From positions 141,559,053-141,623,052 of the forward strand of contig CM048552.1 in the NCBI GenBank assembly GCA_026413225.1: DNA of 64,000 nucleotides, read 5' to 3'. Position numbers and translations under genes: made by a program. Below, piece by piece: positions 48,262-61,300 of the stretch. Every line of letters starts with the position of its first letter. Within the stretch, counting starts at the first letter, position 1. The stretch comes from Otis tarda. Its lineage: Eukaryota > Chordata > Aves > Otidiformes > Otididae. Under the pieces are notes generated by a model. The model worked only from the letters and a program-made list of their open reading frames with translations, was not told where the DNA came from and did no database searches.

Positions 48262-51200
48262 TATATATGTATATTCTGGTTTTTATTACAAGAAGTTGTC
48301 TAAACTCACTTTGGTAATCTAGACCTTGGATAAATCTGCTTTGAAGTGAAGTCAGGGGGTTAGGAAAACTTCTTCTAGCGGGGATTGTGGAATAAAATGT
48401 TCTGCAAGGCTAAAGCAGCTTGTCCTAAACTTGTCAATTGATGGTCAAAGTGACATGTAGTGAATCACTGGGTGATGGTCTTTTGCAAGTTTCTAGGAAA
48501 AAAACCAGCCTAGTTTTAAGAAGTAGCTTTAAAGATTGTAACTCTTCATTTGAATTATTGATTGGTTTGGATTAAGGCCTTTTACTAGATGAAAAATACT
48601 TGTTATAAAACAGGCTTAAATCTGAGTTTTAAAAGCTTCTTATGCCTGTGAACTACCTATGTCATTTTATAAGGTCATGCTGGTACTTAAAAGTGTACTC
48701 TTACACAAACCTCACCCCGCCCCCCAAACACAGAAGTGATAGCCCAGTCCTTTATGTGAGGCTTATTGGCATTAAATACCAAATGTAAATGGCAGATATT
48801 ACTGAAACAGCAGCAGCGGATTGGAAAACAATATAAACCCAAGACTAATGCAGAATCTGAAATGCACTTGGTGCCTCTTGGGAACCGAAATGTTACCTCT
48901 CAGGCTTGAGCAATCTCAGCTCTCGGGGCAGGCGGCGGACTGAGAAATACCCACTTTGTTACCTATTTGTGTGTCCCTGGTGAAAGCTTTTTAAAAACAG
49001 CCAGTCTGTCATTCTGCGCTGTTTCAGCAGACTGGGAGGTGATGATGACGTTGAATTAAAACTGCTGCCTTAATAAACTTGGAAGTTGAACTATCTTATT
49101 ACGTATTATGTAGAATTGGAATAGTTTATTACTTTTGAAAAATATGAAGGCTAATATCATATGCATAATCAGAATCAGACTTCTTTAGATAATTCTGAAA
49201 GTGTGTCCTTAACAACTGTCAGGGTGAGCCCTCAGCTTTCTCCAGCCTTTAGATTATTTTTACCAGCAGAATGAATTGTGTTTGATAATTTCTAGTGTGT
49301 GTATTCCAAGGGATCAAACTGGAACATTTTATGCTTCCTCACAGACAAGTGTCAGAGGAGAAAGTGTAAGATCTGAGCCTGGCTGAATCTTCTCTGCAGT
49401 TGTTTAAGGCAATTCGAAACTGATCACACTATGATCTGCTTTCATACTGACAAAAACTAGATTAAGAATGAAAAATAAAGCTCAGACTTGGATCACCCCA
49501 AGGACAAGGAAAGAGAAACTTTTTTTTCAGATGTCTCCTCTTACCTCATCTGTGTCACATGTGACTTTGTCCTCAAGAACAGCAGGACCTCTTTATTCTT
49601 TTGTTTAACTTTTCCCTTCAGATTTAAAATGTTGAGTCTGTTCATTTCTTGGCCTCGCTAGCTTTTTTCACAGTTGCTTTAAGCTTAGTAAATTAATGTA
49701 ATGCTATAGAATAGCCAAAATCCAAACCATTACTGCACAAGCCAAACATAAACAAGTTATATAACACTGCAATCATTCCTTTATTAAAGTAAGTGGAAAA
49801 TTCAAGGCGTACGTCATCTTTTTGGACCACTGACAGGCAGGTGTGATCAAGAGAATGGGGAATCCAGTGATTGTAGGCAGATAGACAGGTTTTTCTGGGT
49901 GATTAGAAAGTAAAGTGAGGTAGAATTGGCAAAAACGGGAGGGAGCATCAGCTGTCCCAGGACAAGGAGAAGTAACAGTACAGAGACCGCCGGGGGTTTT
50001 AGAGAAATGAGCTGCATCAGTGATGAGCAAGTGTCTGGGGAGATTCAAGAGCCGGGACCCACTGACAAAGAGGAATGCAAAGCAGCTGCGCCAGAAAAGT
50101 GATACAAAGAAGTGCAGAGCAGGCTTAAAGAACTACTGGACCCTCTCTGATTCTCAATAATCCCCCAGTATATTCACTATAGAAGGGAAAAAGGTAACAC
50201 CGGGCTTCAGGCACCTCCCAACTCAGGTCACTGTAGGCATCCCTCCTGTTCATGGCCCACCTCCCCACACACCTCTTGACCACATCTCTACTTGGTGTTG
50301 GGGGGGGCAGCTGGTCCCAGCCCTTTTTCAGGAAGGATGGTTTTACTGCACCAGGGCTGTTCAGCTCCACTTGCTTTCAGATGTCCTGATGCTACACACC
50401 AGATCAGCTTATGCAACATCCCTGTTACTGAAAATCGCCCGTCTTCATCCTTCCCGCTGCATGCTGTCATCTGGGTTAGCAGTGAGCCGTACCATTTTTC
50501 AGCAAAGCTAAACCAACGCCAACCCACCTCTAGCCTTTCTCACAACTCCTATCATCTGCATGCCTTCCTTTGCTCAGCATTTGCATCGTGTTTTGGCCTG
50601 ATCTTCTTCCCTCCAGCTTGTTCTATGCATCTCTTTACCCATCACCGCATTTGCGCTCTCTCATATGCCGCAGCCTAGAGACAGGCAGTCAGAAACACCC
50701 CAGCCAGACTTTAACAACAACAACAATAAAAATAAGAGATGCTTTTCCCATGCTGAAGTCGCAGAGTGCTGCAGGCAGGACCTGCCCCTAAGGAGCCCAG
50801 GAAATCTGTGCAGTTAAGTACAAAAGCAGCGTGGGTCCTAAAGACAACATGTATTAGCTCCAATCCAAGAAGCCAGTTGGTGAAACAGGAATACATGAGG
50901 AGAAGTATCTTCACGCCCATGTGAGGCACAGACAGACAGACCAGGGCACAAAGCCAAGTCATTTCAAGCTGTATGAGAAGTTTAAAACAGGTAAGGATTG
51001 CTCTCTTTGGGCAGCAGAAGATGCCTCCCCCAACTGTCTCAAACATCAGCCACAGCCCTCACCACACAGGCATTTCTGTGTGGCACTGTCCGTGCCCGTT
51101 TGGCCATTTCTGTACTGCTCTGTAGATCTTGACGTCCAGACTCCAACTCCCAGCTTCCCTGACTTGGCCACCATCCATCATCAGTGTGAGGGCTCCCTGC

Positions 51201-52019
51201 TTGTGCTGTGGAGTCCCCTGCTTATCTGTATCGGGTGGGACCTAACACAGCTGGCATGCCCAAAACCAAGGCTCCCACATACTCGTGGGAGTTGGTCCCA
51301 CCATTTCCCAAGGCCGGCTGGCCGGCTGTGACAGCAGCGAGTGCAGTCTTCAGGGAAGTGCCCTCAGACAGCACAGATGAGACTAGTGAACTCTGCTAAT
51401 GAACTCTGAATACTAACAGTAACAGCGTTGTCATATCCCTGTTTGGCTATGGGGATGGGCAGGGTTATGTGTGCCTGAAAGCTTGTCTGCTGTGTTCTCC
51501 CCACAAACCTTGCCTTGCGTAATGTTGTTGTATGTGGTACTCAAGAATTCTTGTGAGCAGATGCAACAAAAATACAGGTGCAGATCAACTCGTGATATCC
51601 AGTTCATAAGGGGTGATTTCTGCTTTTTAATTTCTTTTACATAAGAACAGTCCTAACCAAGTTTCTGATGAAAAACGTGTTTATCTTACAATACTGCTAA
51701 GAAAGAGACCGTAGACACACGGAGGACCTGGTGTCATGGAAAACTCTTGCTTTGGACCTTCATCATCATCTTGGCTCTTTGCTGAACACTAACAAAATCC
51801 TCTTAACTGTGGGTTGGGCAGTGTTGCACAGGCTATGTCACAGGTGCTTGCAGACATCACTAGACAAACATTGAAATAACGACACGGCAGTTATTGACAC
51901 TAGATATTTTTTAACACATGAACTAACTGTCAACAAATTCATTTCTATAGTGGGCATAATTAATAACTTTTTTAATAGCAATATTTTATCAGTGTTGGAA
52001 TATTGCCAGTCTGCCTCGC

Positions 52020-52510
52020 TTGTTTAAATCTGTCTGAAGTCGCCCTGCTCCTCTCCCACCTTGACTAATAGAAATAACATTGTGCCATTTTGCTGCAACA
52101 GCTTTTCCCTTACCCCATCCAAGACATTAAGGAACATCTTAGCCAGCACTGGACCTGGTATGGAAACTTGGAACCCTGCTGTTATTTTGCTCTGATTTCC
52201 CAATGAAAGTCAGTCACTTAGTTTTGCTCCCGTTTTAGTTTGGGGTTTTGCTTCTTCTGTTTTGTAAATATGCTGTATCTTACCCCACGATTGCATAGCA
52301 TCCTTGTGCGCAGGATCTTGTCAAAGGGCTTTTGAAACTTCATGTATGTTGATCAATCAGTTTATCTACTTACAGACATTTTATTTTTAAAAATAAGTAT
52401 TTTTCCCAGAACTTGTGAGAACTGATTTCCCACTGCTGAGATAATTCTGGTTAATCCTTCCTCCATCTAGAATTTCCAGAGGTTTTGTTATTCTTTCAGC
52501 CAAGCCAAGT
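52020..52510 (-). mobile_element. Old CR1/L3-like LINE fragment, antisense
   Basis: The plus strand carries, in order, 'gccagcactggacctggtat' with 'ggaaccctg', then 'gcgcaggatcttgtcaaagg' followed by 'gcttttgaaacttcatgtat', then 'ttctggttaatccttcctcc'. This order corresponds to the reverse complement of the RT region of old CR1/L3-clade LINEs, where the products of the fossil frame would read around the conserved 'KAFDK' motif. It is heavily diverged with approximate ends. Confidence 0.45.
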
Positions 52511-55500
52511 TGCTGAGCAGTTTGTAGGCTGCTAATACCCCTACTGAAGTCTAAACTGATTTACTATTTTAAGTGTTTTATGACAAGTTGTTTTTAACAA
52601 AAGCTTGTGTCCTTTTGTTAGCAGCTCACTTGCTTTACACTTAGGTTCCTGCAGAAGTTTTGTATGTAAACACATGTGTTTGGGGATTTTATTTTATTTT
52701 TTTCTGCATGCTGTCTTCTGACTCTTTGGTCTCTGAGCCTTGACTAACCCGCAGGGAGGATGCTCAGATCTTACCTGATACGGAGTAGGGGTATACTGCG
52801 GGGGGGATGCAAACCCAGCCCCAACTACTCATGCTCCAGGCTTTCCAGATCAGATACATCCTGAAAGTGCGACATACGCTGAATACTCAGATGCACAAAT
52901 ACAATAGCTGCTGCAAGGGCAGTCGCTTTAAAAAAACTCAGCGACGGTAATAAGCACACTGTGCTTCTTGCATAATAGCTGAGTGGTTTGAGTTTTTGCT
53001 TGAAGAGGGGAAGTTGTCCCTATTCCAGGACTCTGTTTGCACTTATTAGTCCATGTTTTGTCCTGTTCTTTTCTAGTCTAAAAAGTGTAGGCTCTTCAGG
53101 GAATATGGACTGGAACTCTGTCCCCTTGTTCCCATGAACTTCAGTGCTAGGTTAGAAAAACTCAGATATCTTTTCCTTATTGTGTTACTGGGCTTCACAT
53201 CCTTGTGACTATAGCCACACCAGCAAGGGTCAGTTTTCGTAATGATACTATTTTCTCGAAAAGTGAAGTATCTGAAAAAGACTGAGAGAGATCAAAAGCC
53301 GTCTCCCCTTCATGGGCAAATGCTGTAGCACTGGTTCTGTTAGGCAGAAGGTTGGTCTTACACCCATGTACTACCACCCCTAACATTACTGAAGAAAAAT
53401 AAATGTACCCCCTCAGATGATTGCCTACAGCAGAGGAGCCTGCTCTCCATCCCCGGGACTTCCTACTGCATAGCTTGCAGACACCTCTCCCCTTGGCAAA
53501 GTTTTTTTCCCCTTCCAGGTAACCCACCCTCCCCAAACTACTATGGAGAGTGCCTAAGACCTTACTGCTCCATATGGTCCTGCTATGCGCAAGTGCCCAG
53601 CATTAGGCAAGCTGATGCATAGTTTGGGGTTTTTTTCCATAAAGACGGGGGGCAAAGCATATGCAGCCTGTCAACATTGTTTGCAGGTGCTCAAAACCCC
53701 ACATGAATTCCAGACTCAATCCAACCGTTTTCCAGCACTGCCTAATCTTGTGAGCACCTCCCTACTGAACCTGAAAACTCCTCGGGCATTTAAGTTTATT
53801 CACCCACACATGTTAAGGAGATCCTGTTTGGGGAAGATAGGCACTTATCTCTTGCCTCAAGTCCCACTGCAATCCAGCTTAGGAAGACAGGCATTTAAAT
53901 CCCTTTTAGAAGCCTGAAAAATTAGCAGCAGTGAGAATTATGTCTGGCTTCCGGCGCGGGCCATCAGCGTCAACATACGTGCAAAATGCAGAGAGCACGT
54001 CTCAAGCTAAGCACGCGAGGGGAAGTGTACATTTTACCATTTGAGAGGGATTGATACAACACCGTCGACATCTTAGGAGACTGCCCCAACTGTTACGCCA
54101 TGCTCGGGCAAAAAGCATCGACCTCTCCTACTGAACTTGAACCACCGTGTGGTGAATACAAGGAGTTGTTGGTTCCATTTCTCTCATCTCAAGAGGAGGA
54201 AAACCATGGGAAGCAAACTTGCATACCTGGAAAAGGTGTTGTATCAGAGATTGTCATGAAACAAACAAGAAAAATACGGCATAGCCTCCCAACCTCTACC
54301 CCGTGCCAGAGAACATCTGAACTGCTAGGCTAACCTGGGGTTCGCTTTTGTCTGCTCTGATGTGGCCCTGTGCCTCGTGCGCTCCTGGCTGCACAGGCTC
54401 TCAGCTGCAACACCTACCATCCACGCTACCTGATGGTTGATGATTATGCCATTCTGCTGGGAAGTTTGAGCTCAGGGCTTAATTAGAGTCTAGAAATATC
54501 ACCCGCTTCCTTTCTTACGGCTTTATGCATCTTTATGCAAAATGTGGGTGGAAGCACTGTGATCACATACTGCTTCGTCAGTGTCAGTCCTGCAGGAGGG
54601 ACAGATAGGCTGGAGCGTGTGTGGATGGAGCGTTACCAGTGTTTCCGACAACTTTCCAAGAGGATATTCGTGCTCTCACCACAGGCTGGCTTTGCCCGCT
54701 GGCACTGTGAGTTCACTTGCAGTTGGGTGGAAAGTAGGAAGCCCTCTAAGGATCTCAAAGGAAGCAGTCATTTTCTGCAGGTCTTCAGAAGTGCCCCTCT
54801 CCCTCTGCTGCCTGTGGAGCAAAGCTGAGGCAACTAGATCGCTCCTTTCATCCCTTTTAGGGCTCAGACACCTAAAATTTCATCGAGGTAATAACATCTC
54901 AGTGAGGTATCTAAAGTAGATGGACAAGATTCCAGCCCAAATAATCAAGGCTTCACAGTTAAAGATTGCAAGAAAAAACCAAAATGTCAATAAGTAAAGA
55001 TGGTGACTATTGAAAACCAAGGAAAAGGAAGTATCAGTTAAAATTAGAATGCATTGTAAGATACTATTTGAGAAGAATCAAAGACCTACAGCCTTTTTAG
55101 TATTTTTATTTCTCCTCCACTTTGTGTCCCATCAGCCTTTAGAAAAAATAATACAGCATTGATACAAATTCTCCTCATCCTTTCTGTGAAGCCCTACTCA
55201 TGACTCATGAAGGGTTGAAAATAATTTTAACACCTTGAGAAAAAGTAGTGGGACGAATAAGACCATAATGAGAACCCATCAGTTATTCCCCACTTAGCCT
55301 AATTATTTGAATAGTGTTGTCTGAAAAAAAGACAGAAGAGTTTTTATTTCTGTGGCTTGAATACACATCAGTTGATTTTATTACACTTAGAAAACCTGAG
55401 AAAGCACGGTATATTTATATATAGATAATGTAAACACACTGTAGGCAAGTTTCACAGTTTAATGTTGCAAAAGACTTTCATTAATGCTGTAGTTCTGAGA

Positions 55501-56340
55501 AAAGGATGTAAAGCAACATAAAGGAGTTGAGATTTGATATTTACTGAGATAAATCGAAAGAATAATTCATCTTAACTGAATGTCAGTGTTTCTCCTTTCA
55601 TGTCTTTTTATGTGGTGCTCTTTCTACCACTTGGTGCAACGTGAACAATATACATTGAGAATGAATCCTTCACTGATGTGACTTCATGATGTTCTGTTTA
55701 TGTTTGCATAATTCCATGTGTTAATAAAAAAAAAATTCACCAGAGATACATAAAATTAAATGGTTCGTTTTGTCCCTGAGCAATTACACAATATGCTTTT
55801 ACTTTATGCATATTTCTGAGAGTAGAGAGAAAGTCACTTCTGCTGAGCAATCTGATCCGACATTGCAAAAGTATATTGTTAATTGTATTTTTTTATAGAA
55901 AGTATGTTTATTTTTTTTAAAAGGGGAGGGGGAGATTACACTTCAAATGCGCTTTCAGAACTTTGTGTGGCTCCCCATCATCCTCAAAGACAAAACGTTA
56001 CTTAAGGACTGGAAATTGAATATATAGGTCAGTGTCTCCTCTTGTGAAACGGCTGTTCGTATTTTTTTTTTTTGGTTTGTGTCGATACCGAGCCTCATCT
56101 GCATTTATGAAACACTGCCAGTTCTGTCAATGAAAACCACAGCGTCAGGGCTAGGCGCTGTGTTTCCTGCAGCCGAAACCAGCCCTCCACCAGCAGAACT
56201 GGTAGGTAGGACGCGCTCCTCTGTCCCAAGCACTCGGCACCTTAAAAATAAGGCTGAGGATTTAAAACTGATGACCAGAAACTTTGGAGATAAAGAGATG
56301 CACTGTGTAAAGAATGCGTTCGTGAAGCTGGGGTAAAATT
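52511..56340. other. Intergenic stretch, no gene recognised
   Basis: AT-rich. A 110-codon plus-strand frame (53585-53917) has repeat-like wording (ggaagataggcacttatctc, gcatttaaatcccttttaga) reminiscent of fossil dispersed repeats and not of a gene. Frames at 54535-54919 lack features. No splice-supported exon is seen on approach to CpG island 2. Confidence 0.45.
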
Positions 56341-57019
56341 TAGGCGCCGGATGCGGGCAGGCTTTGCCTGTGGAGAAATCGGTACCTGCGGGAGCCGAGA
56401 CCGGGAGAGCAGCGGCGACCTTGGCGGGTGCCTGGGGTGACGGGGCCGTGCCCGGGCCCCGCGATGCCCACGGGGTTCAGCAGCCGGCCCTCCCCTGTGC
56501 CAGGGAGAGAGGGGAAATCGCCAGGGAGCTCGGTGACCGCTTCCAGCCACGGGACCCTGACACCGAGCCGGCCGCCTCACCCCCGCCGACCGCGGCAGTG
56601 ACAGACCTGGCACCGAGACTCACTGCGCCCAAAACCCGGCGGCCTCACCGGGCGGCGTGTCACCCTCCGCCGCCCCCCGCTGCTGACTCACACCTCACCC
56701 TTCCCGGCGAGGGCCGAGCTGCCGCCCCACCAGCCGCCCCGCCGCCGCTGCCGCCGCCGCCCCTTCCCTCCCCGCGCCGGCCTCGGCGCGGCCCTGCCCC
56801 CGCCGCACATGCCCAGAAGGGCGGGAGCCGCGGCGCGCCCGGGCGCTGCTGTGACAGCGGCGGCGCTTTCCCTTCCGCTGGGTGGGGGCCGCGCCGCGCC
56901 GCGCCCCCCCCTCCAGCCCGGCCCGGTGGAGAGGCCACCGTACACGGCGCAGGCCGCCCGCCCGCCCGGCTCCTTCCCCGCCTCGCCCCTAGCCAGGCGC
57001 CGCGGGGCGGGAGGCGGCC

Positions 57020-57131
57020 ATGTCGCTATTGTCTGCGCTGGTGCCCATGCTCCGGGTGTACCGCATCGGCCTGCTCGTCGTCCTGCACCAGTTGTGCCGC
57101 CGCCTCCGCCCGCGCAGCTCCCCGGCCCCAG
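57020..57131 (+). CDS. First coding exon of an unidentified gene with a hydrophobic N-terminus
   Basis: ATG in a good context (gcggccATGt) opens 37 codons plus one base, ending at a consensus donor (cccag/gtgagc, 57131/57132), so the intron is phase 1. The peptide starts MSLLSALVPMLRVYRIGLLV and continues with a few hydrophobic residues, then an Arg-rich stretch (CRRLRPR) and a Ser/Pro turn. This suits an N-terminal membrane anchor or ER hairpin, a signal-anchor, or possibly a mitochondrial presequence. Arg12 and Arg15 inside the hydrophobic run leave this open. The frame remains open past the donor only because of GC richness, so the donor is the better end. Later exons are not visible in the remaining 6.9 kb. 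The gene probably continues beyond the window after a long first intron. I cannot name it. Confidence 0.6.
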
Positions 57132-57751
57132 GTGAGCAGACCGCAGCCGGCGCCGCGGGGCGGGGCGGCTGCGGGCCGGGGGGCGGCTCCGGACCGGGAA
57201 GTGGGGGGAGGGTGCAGCCCCCCGCCACAAAGAAGGGGAAAGTTTTGCCGCGCCTCACCCCATCCGCCCCGGGGAGGGCGAGGGCGGCAGCGCCGGTGCC
57301 TCTGGGACGTCGCGGCCCAGCCCGGGGGGCGGCCGGGCAGGACGGGACAGCCGCGACCTTGGCCGCGGCGGGTGGCCCGGGCCGCGCCGCTTCCCCCGCA
57401 GCGAGGCGGGGACTGAGGCATCGCGGCGGCTCCGGCCCGGCTGCCGCCGCCGGGTTCCTCACCCGCTCCCCTCCGCGGGCCGGGCCCCCCCCGAGGGCAG
57501 CGGCCCGGGGGGCTGCGGCTGGCGGGGCGTCCTCTCCGCCCCCGCCGCGCCGGGCCCCGCCCTCGCTGCCGCTGGCGGGCCCCGGCCCCCACCGCCCCGT
57601 CCGGCCCCCAGGCCGCGGCCGCCCCGGACGCGGGGCGGGGCGGGGGGCCGGGCCCGGGACGGGCGGCTGGCTGCACGCCGGCCTGACTGCGGCCTCGGAG
57701 AGGCGGCGTGGGGGCTCCGGCGGCCGGGGGTCCCCGCTTCTCTTCTTCCGC

Positions 57752-57786
57752 TTTTTTTTTTTCTTTCCTTTTTTTTTTTTTTTTTC
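57752..57786 (+). repeat. T-rich tract inside CpG island 2
   Basis: Two long T-runs separated by ctttcc, within otherwise GC-rich DNA. It is followed about 50 bases later by a pyrimidine-rich cgcccag and a gtaggt. Together these resemble an acceptor and donor placed back to back and leave no room for an exon. It may be a poly(A) insertion in antisense or simple slippage. Confidence 0.75.
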
Positions 57787-58351
57787 GCTTTCTGACGGTT
57801 TCGCCTCGGACCTCGGCGCAGCCTCTCTCCGCCCAGGTAGGTGCTTGCAAGGCGGGCAGCGGCCGGCGGCCTCCCGTTTGCCCGGGCGCTCCTACCGCCG
57901 CGCCACCGGCCCCAGCCCCGACCCCGCACCCCAGGACCCCCCGCCCTGGCCTCCCTCCCCCGACCGCTCCGGGAGGGGAGCGCAGCCGTGCTCTGAAAAC
58001 TTGGTCTTTCATATCGGCTGTCAGTCGCTGCCAGCCTTTCAGCTGACGAGTGAGTGACACCTGTAGTTTTCTCCGAGGGACTTCAGATTAGTTATTTGTT
58101 GGGGAAGTTACGCTTTCACACTTTTCCAGTTTGGGCCAACAGCATGTTTAATACTGACTAGGGGAAACTTTCAGTTTGTCAGAAAAACAAAAGGTCTCAG
58201 TTTCCTCTTTCCTCACGTTACTCTTGAAGACTTTATACTGCTTCTGAGATTATAAACTTACAGAAGAAGCTAGGAGTCCGGACGGATGCATAAGGTGTCA
58301 TCAGAGCTGAGCGCACAATGGCATGCAAGTCAGTTCCTTAAACTTTCTGTG

Positions 58352-58380
58352 CTTAGCAGCAAGTGATACTTGCTGCTAAG
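58352..58380. repeat. Perfect inverted repeat, 13-bp stem with 3-base loop
   Basis: CTTAGCAGCAAGT, gat, then ACTTGCTGCTAAG: 13 perfectly complementary pairs of mixed base composition. The arms are not simple-sequence, so slippage is a poor explanation. Within the presumed intron it would form a tight hairpin in the transcript. Confidence 0.85.
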
Positions 58381-61300
58381 TCGATAGTTTTAACCAGAGG
58401 AACAAAAAAAAAAAAAAATTAAAAGGGCATAGTTTTTTGGTAAGGAGATGAGGCAGATGAGGACATTGTTTTAGAGAATATCTGAAGCACTGAGGAGGAG
58501 GTAGGACAAGTACACCACACAGTAAGGGCGTATTTCTGTGTTTCATCACACGTGGCTTACTTGGGTAGTGTTTTGTCTACTTTTTATTAATTCCCAATAC
58601 TTCTGATAGGCTGGGAGTCTCCTTTCTTGTTCTCAAAAGACAGAGATAAAATCCCCAAACAAACTAGAGAACCTTGGTGACAAAAAGGGCAGATGTGAGT
58701 AAAGTTTGAAGTCATCTGAGCATTTTTCTAGCATTAGCTTTTCTTGGCAGAGTAAAGGTAAGTATTGTGCCTGGGGTGTTTAACACTCTCCAGATCTTTT
58801 TTCAAACCATAGAGAAGTAGCATAACGAAAATGTGACCCGGGTGTTCTGTTGCAGTCCGTTCTTAGCTGCTATATATAAAAAAAAAAAAAACGTTGAATT
58901 TGGAAAATGCCGGAGGAAGGCAGTAAAGATCCAACGTAGGAAATGTCAGCTGCCTGAGCAGGACCAAGGCAGATTTGACAGATGTGGAAAGTTCTTTCAG
59001 CCCTAACTCGAGGTGGTTTCTTCCAAGGACAAGTAGTTTCTTCCAGATAGTTGTTTGTGCGTAGTTGCGTCTTGGCAGTTACCTGTTGCCTTGCTTTGAC
59101 TCGCTGTGTCCAGCCATTGCTTAAAAAAGTGAATCAGCTTGTCAATGAGAACTTTTTTACCCAGATTAACCTTGTTTCCACAAAAACTTCAAAATAACGA
59201 CTGCAGTGCAACAAAAAGTGAAAGTGTTAATAAAGTGAAATGCTTAATTAAAGCTTGGACCAGTAAAGTACGCTCACTGTAAGAAAACAGCAAGTAACTT
59301 TTCCAGACTGTAACCTGCAAAGGTGCGCACGTTTAAAATTTTCTATATCTTTTCGAGAGGATGTCTCTTAATTGTCACCGGTACAGGCATTTTATTGTCA
59401 GGGTGCATTCCGGGGAGAGCCTGGAGCGGAGAATTGGGGCTGGGAAGGGCAGGGCAGGGCGGCAGAGTCAGCCCTGTCTCCAATCTGGTCTCCTTGGCCC
59501 CTGTTCCCCTGTCAGATTTCCCACTTTTCATGCGGCAGTGGTGCAGCTCTCCCATGGAAGTTCATCCTTGAGCTCCATGGGTGAGTAAAGGGGGCTGGTT
59601 TCAGTGCAGCCCTTCTGCCTCCAAATTTTCCAAGAAGAGCTTGCTTTTTTGCACTTGCTAGGAAGAAGTGTTCAGGATTTCAATCCGAGTAAACCAAAGT
59701 AGTTTCATTTTTCTTTTTTTTTTTTTTTCTTTACCCTAACTTAGAGTTGTGTGCTCTTGGAACATGTGCTTTCACGTACGTGGCTTGTAAAAGTGACCAT
59801 CTGTCCTGTCACATCCTACTCTGGTTCATCTAATTTTATAGAGGGGTATTTTTGGGGATAGAGGGCAGTTTGAGCTCTGAAATCTAGATTCAGTGCAAAA
59901 ACTTGGTAATTGTTTTGCGTTGCAAAGCAAAAAGATAGTAATATTCACTATTGAAGTGAGTCTTCACCCCCTACCCCAGCAGAGAGTAGGGAAGTTGGTG
60001 TGACGTTCTGGTCTTGAAGCTCAGGGAAAGGAAATACAGAGCTGGGAGAATAAACGGCGTGCAGTCAGTGATTGCTTTGCTAACTTAAATCAGTGTGCAG
60101 AAGTAAAGGGGAACTTACGTTTAATTTAAGTTAAAACATTTTTTCCAAGTGCTAATTGCAGAAAAAGTGTAACTGCCGATATGTAGTGTAAACTGTGTTA
60201 GTGCTCAGTGGACTAACCAATAATTTCATTAGAAATTACTACTTGTTTTTTTTTTTTTTTTACAATGCTTAATCTTAATTAATAGGAGAAAAAAAAAAAG
60301 CCCTGCATGACTAAAGATCTTGATATAAACAGCTTTTTAAAAACAAAAATATAATCAGTGGATTGATTAAAAAAAAATATTAATTGTGACACCAGGATAT
60401 TAACACCGGAAAAGTGGTCACTGGAAGTCATCCTACTGATAACAAAAATGGTTCATATAATAATCTCTTTCGGTGTTTTAAAGGCTTCTCAGGGAATTTA
60501 TTTGGCATCTTCCTCCTGCATTTTCTCTGCTACTGTACATGTTTCATTGAAATTTTGTAGGGGAAGACTAAATGCTGAACATTCTGTAGTTTTGAAGTCT
60601 TTGTAGTTAAATTTGGTACCTGCGGTGTGTGGAAAGCTGGCTCTGAAGAAGGTGGTAATGTGGCTGAAGCTCAGAACACCTTAAAGATGACTCCTGATCT
60701 TCTTAATAGTGATTGAAATTTCATACATATTTTTAATTTGCCCCAATTTCTAGTTATTCAGTATTGTCATTTGTACCGAGTTTCTTTACAATTAATCGTG
60801 AAATACTAATTTGGGAACATGCATCTCTTAATTTTGATTCGTGTATTGAGGGCTTGTTATATGAGTAAAGCATAGTGATAGACAGAGGACTTCCTCCTCA
60901 AAGCTGTACGAGCTCTAGGTTATAAAAAACACAGAGGTGAGTAGAGAAGCGACCAGGTAGGAAGGATTAACAGCAGGCAAAAATAAAGTTGCATCTAACA
61001 ACTAATCCCTCTCCCCCACGCACACACCTGAGAGAGTTATTTAGGTTGTTTCAGAAGTGAGGAAACACTCATTTGATGGTTGCCCCTCTGCTGAATGAGG
61101 CAAGGGTTGTGTGACGACAGTACCTACGACGATACCTACTGTGTAATTAGAGAGAGTGGCATGGCCGTGCATGTGTGAGGGGGCAGAGCTAAGGGTGCAG
61201 GGTGGCTGCACACCCTGCGTTTCCCGACATCCCCATGCCTGGTTTCACAATCCGAGTGACTCTCGTATGGGTTTTGAACCTATTTTCTTCGCCACTCGGG

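Larger units (their letters stand above)
33998..52019. other. Gene desert with scattered simple repeats and hairpins
   Basis: No gene recognised over about 18 kb. Features inside are a 48-base tandem duplication (35092-35187), perfect inverted repeats (35310-35336, 42372-42401, 48214-48261), a small CpG-rich patch (40460-40710), a 20-base duplication (40836-40876) and a GGAA microsatellite (41816-41858). Frames near 38809-39231 (+) and 50125-51331 (both strands) are longer than average but lack any protein signature. Confidence 0.5.
56340..57990. promoter_or_regulatory. CpG island 2 (promoter and exon 1 of the downstream gene)
   Basis: Very CpG- and GC-rich against an AT-rich background, with many GC boxes. 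Between about 56810 and 56880 there is an NRF1-like cacatgccc element and an ETS-like cttccgct element upstream of the ATG at 57020. The ATG sits in gcggccATGtc, which overlaps a YY1-like gcggccat motif, common at housekeeping promoters. No TATA box is visible. Open frames of up to 350 codons on both strands are composition artefacts. The island could also drive divergent transcription, but no minus-strand first exon is evident. Confidence 0.85.

Noticed and set aside
53585-53917. 110-codon plus-strand frame
   Set aside because: The wording resembles fossil dispersed-repeat sequence more than a gene, and there is no supporting context.
56364-58060. Frames of 344-350 codons on both strands in CpG island 2
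   Set aside because: Composition artefacts. On the plus strand the frame runs through a consensus donor at 57132, and the minus-strand frames have no protein signature.
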